DNA of 18,457 nt from SpSt-28 sp036824555 (GTDB lineage Archaea > Aenigmatarchaeota > Aenigmatarchaeia > CG10238-14 > SpSt-28). A program made the translations under genes and the position numbers. The notes beneath the pieces are model-generated. The model was not told the origin of the DNA. It searched no databases and saw only the letters and a program-made list of their open reading frames with translations. Below, piece by piece: positions 1-7,582 of this stretch; the first letter of the stretch is position 1; each line of letters starts with the position of its first letter. Location: contig DAISZX010000007.1 of NCBI GenBank assembly GCA_036824555.1, positions 1 through 18,457 on the forward strand, in the 5' to 3' direction.

Positions 1-1
1 G

Positions 2-103
2 AACATCGTTTTGGATAAGATAAGAGAGATTGAGGGAGTAAAAGAAACAGTTTCATTAATAGTTTTTGAAAGTATAAAAGAGACCACAACTTTATGCCTT
101 TAA
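2..103 (+). CDS. Lrp/AsnC-type ligand-binding (RAM) domain protein, C-terminal fragment
   Basis: Partial gene entering from the left edge. The frame starting at base 2 gives 33 residues ending in TAA at 101-103. The segment KIREIEGVKETVSLIVFESI resembles the last helix and beta strand of the Lrp/AsnC effector-binding (RAM) domain, in which a 'KIREIEGV' helix is followed by a strand. No DNA-binding domain is visible because the N-terminus lies outside the window, so it could be a full regulator or a stand-alone RAM protein. Its stop codon overlaps the likely TATA box of the next gene. The assignment rests on a short stretch. Confidence 0.55.
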   Translation, partial: NIVLDKIREIEGVKETVSLIVFESIKETTTLCL

Positions 104-105
104 AT
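99..105 (+). promoter_or_regulatory. Candidate TATA box for the epimerase gene
   Basis: TTTAAAT lies 35-41 nt before the ATG at 140 and overlaps the stop codon of the upstream gene. The spacing is slightly longer than for other promoters in this window and would leave a leader of about 10 nt. A second AT-rich stretch at 124-135 is too close to the start to act as a TATA box. Assigned by sequence and position only. Confidence 0.35.
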
Positions 106-139
106 CAAGCATTTATTCTTTTCTTTTTATATTTTCCAA

Positions 140-1057
140 ATGAGATTCGTTGTTACAGGTGGTGCTGGCTTTATAGGTAGCCACTTAGTTGAGAGGTTAA
201 TTAAGGATGGTCATGAAGTTATAGTGATTGACAACCTTCATACAGGAAGCTTACACAATTTGAAAGGACTTAACGTAAAATTTGTAAAGGCGAGTGCTGG
301 GGAAATTAGTAAGGTAATAGATAAAATAGATGGGATTTTTCACTTGGGAATTCCTTCTTCCTCTCCAATGTATAAAAGAAACAGGGAGCTTGTTTTCAAG
401 ACAATAGAAGATTGGATAAAAATCCTAGAGTTTGCAACTGAGAATAGAGTAAAAATAGTCTTGGCATCTACTTCCTCTATCTACAACGGAAATCCAATTC
501 CATGGAAGGAAGACATGCAGATAATTCCTAAAGATTTTTATACTGAAGTTAGGTATGCGATGGAAAGGATAGCTAAAGTCTATAATGATTTTTACGGCAC
601 AAAAGTTATCTCTTTAAGACTATTTAGCGTTTATGGTGAAAGAGAAGAGTTCAAAGGAGAGTATGCTAATTTGGTAACACAATTTCTAATGGCTGCTCTT
701 AAAGGAGAGGTTATTAGAGTTTATGGTAATGGTAGCCAAACTAGAGATTTTATTTACGTTCAAGATGTTGTTGATGCTTTCATCAAGGCTATGAATTCTA
801 ACATCGATTTTGATGTTTTCAATGTTGGTAAAGGAGAAAATTATTCTCTAAACGAATTGATTTCTATGATTAGTAAAAATCTCAATATTGAAGTTAAGGT
901 TAGATACGTTGAGAATCCTGTAAAGAATTACGTTTGGCATACATTAGCTGATACTAAAAAATCCGAGGAAAAGCTTGGGTTTAAAGCAAGGGTTAGCTTG
1001 GAAGAGGGCATAAGAAAAATAATACCGTACTACAAAAAGGTGGTTGAGTTAGCTTAA
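140..1057 (+). CDS. NAD-dependent sugar epimerase/dehydratase (extended SDR)
   Basis: A 305-residue extended short-chain dehydrogenase/reductase, the family of UDP-glucose 4-epimerases and dTDP-glucose dehydratases that interconvert nucleotide sugars in the cytoplasm. The Rossmann nucleotide-binding motif GGAGFIG is at residues 7-13 with an acidic D31 after strand 2. The segment LASTSSIYNG (109-118) supplies the conserved Ser/Thr. LRLFSVYG (159-166) and RDFIYVQDVVDAF are typical family motifs. The catalytic YxxxK appears as Y134-T-E-V-R138, with arginine in place of lysine. Length is normal for the family. It probably supplies an activated sugar for the glycan genes further along, but the exact substrate cannot be read from sequence. 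The start is the first ATG and begins directly at the Rossmann strand. Confidence 0.88.
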   Translation: MRFVVTGGAGFIGSHLVERLIKDGHEVIVIDNLHTGSLHNLKGLNVKFVKASAGEISKVIDKIDGIFHLGIPSSSPMYKRNRELVFKTIEDWIKILEFATENRVKIVLASTSSIYNGNPIPWKEDMQIIPKDFYTEVRYAMERIAKVYNDFYGTKVISLRLFSVYGEREEFKGEYANLVTQFLMAALKGEVIRVYGNGSQTRDFIYVQDVVDAFIKAMNSNIDFDVFNVGKGENYSLNELISMISKNLNIEVKVRYVENPVKNYVWHTLADTKKSEEKLGFKARVSLEEGIRKIIPYYKKVVELA

Positions 1058-1060
1058 TAT

Positions 1061-1070
1061 CTATTTTTTG
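1061..1070 (+). terminator. Oligo-T stretch after the epimerase gene
   Basis: A run of six T (1064-1069) begins 7 bases after the epimerase stop codon. Archaeal RNA polymerase can terminate at U-rich tracts without a hairpin, and no clear stem precedes this one. Weak evidence, by position only. Confidence 0.25.
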
Positions 1071-1110
1071 AATCTTAAATTGGAAAGTATATTTTCTTTT
1101 ACAAAAAAGC

Positions 1111-1119
1111 ATTTAAGTA
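1111..1119 (+). promoter_or_regulatory. TATA box for nrdDG
   Basis: ATTTAAGTA is centred 27 nt before the ATG at 1142. This spacing would put the transcription start at or next to the start codon, giving a leaderless mRNA. The ATG at 1119 is not an alternative start because its frame stops after six codons. Confidence 0.45.
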
Positions 1120-1141
1120 TGACAGGACAACTTTCATAACT

Positions 1142-3016
1142 ATGGCTTTCGACTTTCTTGATTTGGAAAAAATAGAAAAGGAATACATTGGAGATGGTGA
1201 CTGGGAGGTAAAGGAAAACGCAAATGAATCTAGAAGCTATGGAAATTTTTTGAGTTATCTTTTAGACAAAACCCTAAAACAACCTTCGGTTTTAGAAAAA
1301 ATATTTCCAGAGGAGGGAGTTAGTAAGCATTTGAATGGAGAAATACACATCCATAAACTTCCCCAATCCCTTCACATTCCTTACTGCGTCGGATGGTCTT
1401 ATACAAGGTTACTTCAAATTGGGTTAAGAACACCAACTTTGATTTCTTCTCCACCAAAACATTTCGATGCAGCGGTAAACCAGCTTGTGAATTTCATCTT
1501 TCTCGCAGCTCAAGAATTTTCTGGAGCGATGGCAGTTTCAGCCTTCGACTTGCTAACTGCACCTTTCGTCAAGGCAGATAACCTTAATGATGAACAAATA
1601 AAACAAAGGCTTCAAAGCATGTTTTTTGAGCTTAACTATCCCTCTAGAATGGGCTTTCAAAGTCCCTTTTCCAATATAACAATTTGCCTCGATACTTCAA
1701 AGGCATTTAGTGAATTAGATGCAATAGTTGGTGGTAAAAAAGTTGGTAAAGTTTCTGATTACCTGGATGAAGCCATTAGAGTAGTTAAGCAAATGATTTT
1801 GTTGTACAATGAAGGAGATTATAAGCATTCGTTATTCACATTTCCAATCCCAACGCTAATGATTACTAAAAATTTTGATTGGAACGATAGAAGGTGGGAT
1901 GGGCTAACGAGCTTGATTTTTGAAAATTTGGCTAAGAGAGGAACTTTTTATTTGCTTAATGGTTATGTTAGCGATGTAGATGCCTTATATGCAATGTGCT
2001 GCAGGTTAACAATTGATGTTAGCAAAATTCAAATAAACAACCATTTTGTTGCTCCTTTGCCTGAAAGTAGAACATTACCTCAAACTCACGGAATCTGGGT
2101 AATTCCTGATGCAACAGGCTCTATAGGCGTTATAACGATAAACTTGCCTAGATTAGCGTTTTTGAGTAAAGGTGAAGAAGAGAAATTTAACGAAATGTTG
2201 GAAGAGGATTTAAAAATCGCTAGGAAAATTTTGATGAAGATGAGGGAAAGGTACGAGAGAAGTTTGAGAGCGGGTTTAATGCCAATAACTAAAGTTTATC
2301 TTGGAAATTTTTCCAATCACTACAATACTTTTGGACTTGTTGGATTGCCCGAAGCTGCTTCAAACTTTTTGAGAAAGCCTAAATTATGGAGTAATTTAGA
2401 AGAGAAGGAAGTTTTGGAGGCTGTATCTTGGATGAGAAAAGTTGTTAGTTTTGTAAGGAAAAAATGCGAGGAATTTAGTAGGGAAGATGGAATTCTTTAT
2501 AACGTAGAGGAAGTTCCGGCTGAGAGCGTTGCTTATAAAATGGCTAGCGTTGATTTAAAAATGTTCAGAAACTATTTTGAAAGTGGAGAAATTTTTATTC
2601 CGACGAATGATGGAGTTCCGTATTATTCCAATTGTATAATTCCTTATTATGCTAAAGTTTCGATAGCAGAGAGGGCAAAATTGGAAGGAGAGGTACAAAA
2701 AGAGTTTACGGGTGGAGTAATGATGCATCTGTTTTTATACGAATCTGTAGATCCTAGAGCTCTAAAAAGTTTGGTTAAGAGGATTGTTGAGAATACTAAT
2801 GTCGTTTATTTCAGCATAACGCCAACGATAAGTAATTGCAGGCATTGTGGATGGAGTGAAGTCGGAGTTATTGAAAGATGTCCAAATTGTGGGAAGAATA
2901 CTGAAATATGGAGCAGAATAGTTGGATATTATAGGCCAATAAGCAGTTGGAATATTGGTAAAGTTGCAGAGTTTAGGCAAAGAGTTCAATATTCTGGAAG
3001 AGAAATTATAGAATGA
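1142..3016 (+). CDS. nrdD: Anaerobic (class III) ribonucleoside-triphosphate reductase, large subunit
   Basis: A glycyl-radical enzyme of 624 residues that reduces ribonucleotides to deoxyribonucleotides in the absence of oxygen. The core starts at once with WEVKENAN (21-28). GEIHIHKLPQSLHIPYCVGW (66-85) carries Cys82, and YAMCCRL holds Cys286/Cys287; these correspond to the two active-site cysteine regions. FPIPT is at 234-238. Near the C-terminus, C566/C569 and C580/C583 form the zinc site. RIVGY with Gly595 is the glycyl-radical site. The regulatory N-terminal ATP-cone of about 100 residues, found in many homologues, is absent. The stop TGA overlaps the ATG of nrdG (ATGA), which implies translational coupling. 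All 32 arginine codons that I counted are AGA or AGG. Confidence 0.96.
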   Translation: MAFDFLDLEKIEKEYIGDGDWEVKENANESRSYGNFLSYLLDKTLKQPSVLEKIFPEEGVSKHLNGEIHIHKLPQSLHIPYCVGWSYTRLLQIGLRTPTLISSPPKHFDAAVNQLVNFIFLAAQEFSGAMAVSAFDLLTAPFVKADNLNDEQIKQRLQSMFFELNYPSRMGFQSPFSNITICLDTSKAFSELDAIVGGKKVGKVSDYLDEAIRVVKQMILLYNEGDYKHSLFTFPIPTLMITKNFDWNDRRWDGLTSLIFENLAKRGTFYLLNGYVSDVDALYAMCCRLTIDVSKIQINNHFVAPLPESRTLPQTHGIWVIPDATGSIGVITINLPRLAFLSKGEEEKFNEMLEEDLKIARKILMKMRERYERSLRAGLMPITKVYLGNFSNHYNTFGLVGLPEAASNFLRKPKLWSNLEEKEVLEAVSWMRKVVSFVRKKCEEFSREDGILYNVEEVPAESVAYKMASVDLKMFRNYFESGEIFIPTNDGVPYYSNCIIPYYAKVSIAERAKLEGEVQKEFTGGVMMHLFLYESVDPRALKSLVKRIVENTNVVYFSITPTISNCRHCGWSEVGVIERCPNCGKNTEIWSRIVGYYRPISSWNIGKVAEFRQRVQYSGREIIE

Positions 3017-3756
3017 AAGCGAAGATAGGTAGTATAATAGAAAATAGTTTAGTTGATGTTATAGGCTCACCATCCTTTGTAATTTGGTTCTCTGGTTGCA
3101 ACTTTAGTTGTCCTTGGTGCTTTGCTTCCCCTTTAGTTAGTGGTGGGGGAATTTTTATTGACATCGATGAAGTAATTAAAAGAATAGAAAAAAATTCTTT
3201 TGCTATCGAATATGTTCAGGCAACTGGAGGAGAACCTACTTTACAAATTGATTTTCTGGAGGAGCTATTCTTTAAAGTTAAAAAATTGAGTTTGAAATGT
3301 AGCTTGGATACTAACTCAAGTAATCCAAAGGAAGTTGAAAGATTAGTTAAGAAAGGCTTAATTGACCACTATGCTACTGATATTAAAACGAAGCTTGAGG
3401 ATGAAAATTATTGGGTTGTGATTGGAAAAAGGATAGAGGGGATAGTTGATAGAATAGAGAAAAGCTTGGAGATAGCAAAGAATGTTGATTTTCTCGAAAT
3501 AAGAACAACATTTGTTCCTTCTTTGATTAAAATTGAAGACGTAGAGGAAGCTTGGAAAAGGGTGAAAGAAATAGTTGGGGAAGCAAATTTCGTCCTTCAG
3601 CAATTTAATCCCTCAGAGGATTTGATAGATAAGAAATTTTTAAGCGAAAGAGTATTGTCTCATAAAGAATTAATTAAAATTGCTAAGAGGATTAAAGAGA
3701 GAGTAAAATTGAAGAATGTTTATGTGAGAAGCAAGTATGGAGTAGATAGCGTTTAA
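3013..3756 (+). CDS. nrdG: Anaerobic ribonucleotide reductase activating enzyme (radical SAM)
   Basis: A 247-residue radical-SAM activase that generates the glycyl radical on NrdD using an iron-sulfur cluster and S-adenosylmethionine. The cluster motif CxxxCxxC is C29-NFS-C33-PW-C36, and the SAM-binding TGGEP follows at 71-75. Family members are usually about 150-250 residues, and this one sits at the long end, like other archaeal versions. It overlaps nrdD by four bases, as expected for an enzyme and its dedicated activator. The next gene, reverse gyrase, converges from the opposite strand after only 6 bases. Confidence 0.93.
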   Translation: MKAKIGSIIENSLVDVIGSPSFVIWFSGCNFSCPWCFASPLVSGGGIFIDIDEVIKRIEKNSFAIEYVQATGGEPTLQIDFLEELFFKVKKLSLKCSLDTNSSNPKEVERLVKKGLIDHYATDIKTKLEDENYWVVIGKRIEGIVDRIEKSLEIAKNVDFLEIRTTFVPSLIKIEDVEEAWKRVKEIVGEANFVLQQFNPSEDLIDKKFLSERVLSHKELIKIAKRIKERVKLKNVYVRSKYGVDSV

Positions 3757-3758
3757 GA

Positions 3759-3764
3759 TTTTTT
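3759..3764 (+). terminator. Oligo-T stretch after nrdG
   Basis: Six T residues begin 3 bases after the nrdG stop codon and run into the stop codon of the convergent reverse gyrase gene. This may serve as a U-tract terminator for nrdDG. No hairpin is visible, so confidence is low. Confidence 0.25.
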
Positions 3765-6700
3765 ACATAATCTCATTGGAAAGCGTTGGATATTTTACCC
3801 CACTCTTTATACTATTATTTATAATCTCCTTGACTTCAACGTAAATCTCTCTTAATACATCTTCAAAATTTCTCTTTCCATTTTCTATGTTATCCATTTC
3901 TTCCTCTAATTTTCTCGTTGTTTCTTCATTCAAATATTTACTGAAATTCTGCTGAGAAAATTCGTAAACTTTGTTTCCTAGGCTTGTGGAAATAAGTAAA
4001 GATTTCTTTATTTCTTTCACATACCTTCTCTTTTTTAAAATTTCGAGTATTTTGGCGTAGGTAGACGGTCTTCCTATTCCTTTTGTTTTCATCATTGAAA
4101 CAATTTCTGAATATGTGTATGGATAGAACTTTGGAACAACTCTTTTCTGAATTTCTATAACTTTGGTTTTACCCTCTTCTAAGCCTAAAATTCTTCTTTC
4201 TTGCACCCTTATCAATTTTGTAAATCCCTCTTCTATAATTCTGTTAATAAAATCGAATTCTCTTTCTTCATTATCGAAAACTACTTTAAACTTTAATCTT
4301 TCAATTCTAGCAGCTTTCATTTGACTCGCCACGAATCTTCTGAAAATTATGTCATAAGCTATAAAATCTTTTTCTGTTAGCGGAGAAGGAAATCTTAAAA
4401 TTTTCAATGCTACAAGGCTTCTAAGTTTTTGGGCATCTATAGGTCTCGTTGGTCTTATACACTCGTGAGCCCCCTCAGCTTCCCACTTCCTAGCTTTGAA
4501 ATAGTTTTCACCAAAATTTAATGAAATATACTCTTTAGCAATGTTCATACCTGTGCTACTAACGGTAGTGCTACTAGTTCTATGATACGTTATTAAACCG
4601 TTTTCAAAAAGCTTCTGAGCTATTTGCATCGCAACGCTTGCATCGACTCTCAAAACTGAAGTTAGGGCGGAAATTAGAGTATCCGTTGTAAAGGGAGGAT
4701 AAGGATTCATCTCTTCCTCTCTTATTTCAACTTCTTTTATTTCAACGTAACCGTTTTTAACTATTTTTCTATAGCTTCCTCTAGGAGCTCTAAAGCTCAA
4801 TTCTAATCCATTTTCCAATTTTAAAGTTATCAGTTCTTCCTTTTCTCTCAACTTTTTACTCCTCTCAACAATCCATCCAAGAACAGGAGTTTGCACTCTA
4901 CCAGCAGACAATCTCCTGTTTTCAAAAAATTTCCATAAGATTGGAGAAATTCCAAAACCAATCCATCTATCCTCAATTCTTCTGACGATTTGTGCCTTTA
5001 CTAAGTTTAGATTAAAATCCTCCAAATTTTCCATAGCATTTTGAATTTCTTTCTTAGTAACTTCGTGAAACCTTACTCTTTTTATGTTTTTGTTTAGGGG
5101 CTTGAGGAGCAAATACAGGTCAAAAGCAATTTTTTCTCCCTCGCTATCTGGGTCAGTCCCGATAACGACTTCATCCACCAAGCTAGCTAGCTTTCTCAAA
5201 ATTTCTATCCTGTTTTTTGCATCTACAAACTTATTACTTCCACAAATACAAAATTCTTCTTCCTCTTCAACCTCTCTACCACAATCCAAACATCTTTTTA
5301 TTGGTTTAAAGTATGGGATAAAAGTATCTTTAATCTCAACGCCAAAAATTCCTTCCTTTAAGCTTAGGTCAGTAATATGACCTTTGCTTGCTGCTATCAT
5401 CAGCAATGAATTTGCTCCAAAAACTTCGCTAACCTCTAAGTCAGAATACTTCTTCTTAGATGGCTTCCCAAAAAATCTTGCAATCGTTTTAACTTTTGTT
5501 GGTGACTCCACTACGAATAGCCTTGTCTTTAGAGAAATTCTCGTTTCAACATCTTTTAACTTACCTTCAATAGCTAAAGCAACCTTTTTTCTGTCTTCAT
5601 CGATTTCGCTAACAACTCTCTCTATGTCAATCTCCTCTAAGCTTTTCCATTCAATCTCCTCAAAATAGTTCAATTCTTTCTTAAGAGAATTGAATGCCTT
5701 TTCCTCATCTATTATAACAATGCTCAAACCCTTAGTTATTCCCCCAACGTATAATCTGCTTGTTCTTCCGCTGGCTTGAATATAGGCGACTGCATCTGGA
5801 ATTAGAAAAGTATATTCTCCCTCCTTTTCGCTGAAGCTTATGGTCGGCGATTCTCTTATCGCTTTTAATACTTCGCTATCTTTCAAAATTTTTTTGAAAA
5901 ATTCCATTCCACTAATTGCGACTTTTCTTACGAATTCTAAAAACCCATCCAAGCTTTTGTTTTCCAATAAAGCGTTTCTAACAGTAACCAAATCTTCAGA
6001 CTTAAGCGTTTTTATCTTTATTAAATTAGAGACTAAATGATCATAATCTTTTCTATACTCATCTTTTATCGCTTGCTGTATATTGTTCAAAAGCATTAGC
6101 CACTTGGTGGGATGGAATTCTTCAACGCTAATTTTAACTACAAACTTTGGAACTCCAGAAAAAATAGCATATCTAATTCTAACTGGCAAATCAATTCCTC
6201 TAACCAGGGGGCTCCTAGTAGTCACCATTCCTATCAATGCATCCAAATTACCAGATTTAAACTCCTCAAAAACTTTCCTTTCTGGCTTCAAAAAGGCTTT
6301 AGCTTTTATCCCATTCTCTACCAAAAATTTCTCCAAATCTTCAGCAAACTCGCTTCCTTTATCCATCGGAACAAATATTAAGCAACCACCACCTATTTTC
6401 CTCACAATCTTTAAAACCTCTTCCTTGATATTTTTACTCGAAGTAAAACAATCAACAATATTCCTTCCAAACTCTGGCTTTAAGCCTATTGAAAAACCGA
6501 AAATGGAATTGAGTATTGCTACGCTTCTCGTTCTTTTAGCCTTTTGTGTCGCTCCACTAACTATAAGCTGTGATTTAATTTCTATACTTTCTCTAATTTT
6601 TGCTATATTAGAAATAGCGCTATTCAGCTCTATTTTCCTATCCAAAACGTCTTTAACTAAGTTTTTAATTTGTGTTGGAATTTTTATCATCATCAAAACA

Positions 6701-7326
6701 TACCTTATTGCTCTGCTTCTCCTCAAAAAGCTATCAACGTCATCCACAAAAACTATGTCAACTTCCTGCTTATTAATTTCTTCCCTCTTCATTACGCTTA
6801 AATGCGTTGTTACTATTATGTCTGCAACGTTCATCTTTCCGAGCTCTTCTTTCTTTTCCTTGCTAGAGAGCATTGAATGATAACTAGCGATAACAACATT
6901 CAGATTAAGCTCTTCCGCGAACTTCTTCATCCTTTCCGAAACTTCGCTAACTAGCAAGCTTGTCGGCAAAATTACTAGACATCTCTTTCTCAAAAATTTT
7001 GCTGCATATAAACAAAGAATTATTTGCATCGTCGTTTTTCCAGATCCTGTAGGAGCTATCAAGGCAAAGCTTTCATTCTCCAGAAATCTCTTGACCCAAA
7101 ACCTTTGCAATGCCCACATTTTAGCCTTTATAGCTCTTTCAAAAAGCCTCTCTATTTCTTCGACCATTTTATTCCTTTCTTCGACCATAAGCATTGGGCC
7201 GCTCTTTAATTTTTCATTTTCATTAGGTAGGCAAACGTTGCAGGGAAGTCCCTTCTCTAACCTTTCAGATGTTATTGAATTTCCACAATTTGGGCAAAGA
7301 TTTTTGTACACAATCTTTAACTCCAT
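3763..7326 (-). CDS. rgy: Reverse gyrase
   Basis: A single 1187-residue polypeptide that introduces positive supercoils in an ATP-dependent way. The order is: N-terminal zinc finger (C11, C14, C29, C32); helicase-like domain with Walker A APTGSGKTT (91-99), DDVD (195-198), SGAT (257-260), LVRGIDLP (374-381) and QASGRTSR (517-524); then a type IA topoisomerase. The topoisomerase part starts with the TOPRIM strand VESPTK (606-611), holds a second zinc finger (C679, C682, C693, C695) and TDPDSEGE (724-731), and has active-site Tyr914 in GLITYHRTSST. EGAHECIRPTRP (951-962) is also conserved. The expected Asp after the HRT is a serine (S918). The gene is intact, unlike the split reverse gyrase of Nanoarchaeum equitans. 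The start follows a well-placed TATA box. Confidence 0.97.
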   Translation of the reverse strand: MELKIVYKNLCPNCGNSITSERLEKGLPCNVCLPNENEKLKSGPMLMVEERNKMVEEIERLFERAIKAKMWALQRFWVKRFLENESFALIAPTGSGKTTMQIILCLYAAKFLRKRCLVILPTSLLVSEVSERMKKFAEELNLNVVIASYHSMLSSKEKKEELGKMNVADIIVTTHLSVMKREEINKQEVDIVFVDDVDSFLRRSRAIRYVLMMIKIPTQIKNLVKDVLDRKIELNSAISNIAKIRESIEIKSQLIVSGATQKAKRTRSVAILNSIFGFSIGLKPEFGRNIVDCFTSSKNIKEEVLKIVRKIGGGCLIFVPMDKGSEFAEDLEKFLVENGIKAKAFLKPERKVFEEFKSGNLDALIGMVTTRSPLVRGIDLPVRIRYAIFSGVPKFVVKISVEEFHPTKWLMLLNNIQQAIKDEYRKDYDHLVSNLIKIKTLKSEDLVTVRNALLENKSLDGFLEFVRKVAISGMEFFKKILKDSEVLKAIRESPTISFSEKEGEYTFLIPDAVAYIQASGRTSRLYVGGITKGLSIVIIDEEKAFNSLKKELNYFEEIEWKSLEEIDIERVVSEIDEDRKKVALAIEGKLKDVETRISLKTRLFVVESPTKVKTIARFFGKPSKKKYSDLEVSEVFGANSLLMIAASKGHITDLSLKEGIFGVEIKDTFIPYFKPIKRCLDCGREVEEEEEFCICGSNKFVDAKNRIEILRKLASLVDEVVIGTDPDSEGEKIAFDLYLLLKPLNKNIKRVRFHEVTKKEIQNAMENLEDFNLNLVKAQIVRRIEDRWIGFGISPILWKFFENRRLSAGRVQTPVLGWIVERSKKLREKEELITLKLENGLELSFRAPRGSYRKIVKNGYVEIKEVEIREEEMNPYPPFTTDTLISALTSVLRVDASVAMQIAQKLFENGLITYHRTSSTTVSSTGMNIAKEYISLNFGENYFKARKWEAEGAHECIRPTRPIDAQKLRSLVALKILRFPSPLTEKDFIAYDIIFRRFVASQMKAARIERLKFKVVFDNEEREFDFINRIIEEGFTKLIRVQERRILGLEEGKTKVIEIQKRVVPKFYPYTYSEIVSMMKTKGIGRPSTYAKILEILKKRRYVKEIKKSLLISTSLGNKVYEFSQQNFSKYLNEETTRKLEEEMDNIENGKRNFEDVLREIYVEVKEIINNSIKSGVKYPTLSNEIM

Positions 7327-7347
7327 TTATAAGAGTTTCAAATGCCG

Positions 7348-7355
7348 ATATAAAA
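7348..7355 (-). promoter_or_regulatory. TATA box for reverse gyrase
   Basis: TTTTATAT on the minus strand is centred about 25 nt before the reverse gyrase ATG (7326) and lies just past the stop of the preceding small gene. The spacing predicts a leaderless transcript, so reverse gyrase probably has its own promoter even though the small gene is only 31 bases upstream. Confidence 0.5.
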
Positions 7356-7357
7356 TT

Positions 7358-7507
7358 CTACTTTTCTAGAACCCATCTCAAGACTCTTATTGCCATATTG
7401 TATTCATCAATATTCCTAATCTTAAATTCTTCATCGTAAGGGTACCATTGAAAATTAAGTTTTTCTAACTCCTCCAACTTTTTTCTAATAGTTTTTTCAT
7501 CCTTCAT
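7358..7507 (-). CDS. Small uncharacterised protein upstream of reverse gyrase
   Basis: A 49-residue open frame from ATG at 7507 to TAG at 7358-7360. The protein is highly charged: a helical start MKDEKTIRKKLEELEKL, then a Trp-Tyr-Pro-Tyr stretch, and a C-terminal helix ending RVLRWVLEK. This layout, with a charged heptad-like helix and an 'LRWVLE' end, is common in small archaeal proteins, but I recognise no function. The frame stays open upstream to the TGA stop of the glycosyltransferase (7583-7585). A TTG at 7537, with an AT box (7559-7566) centred about 25 nt before it, would give 59 residues and is a plausible alternative start. The gene fills most of the space between the glycosyltransferase and reverse gyrase. 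Confidence 0.55.
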   Translation of the reverse strand: MKDEKTIRKKLEELEKLNFQWYPYDEEFKIRNIDEYNMAIRVLRWVLEK

Positions 7508-7582
7508 ATCTTGCTCAACCAAGATTTTTGCAATCAATACTAAGGAATTTGAGAATTTAAATTTAACTAACTTTGTTTCGGC

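Noticed and set aside
1119..1139. An ATG upstream of nrdD
   Set aside because: Its frame reaches TAA after six codons.
5084..5668. Two plus-strand frames of 94-98 codons opposite the TOPRIM region of reverse gyrase
   Set aside because: Shadows of reverse gyrase; the translations are Ser/Phe-rich with no domain signal.
6083..6880. A 265-codon plus-strand frame opposite reverse gyrase
   Set aside because: It lies wholly within the helicase domain coding region of a well-supported gene, has low-complexity Ser/Leu/Ile-rich content and no family motifs. Long antisense frames are expected in this codon-biased, AT-rich DNA.
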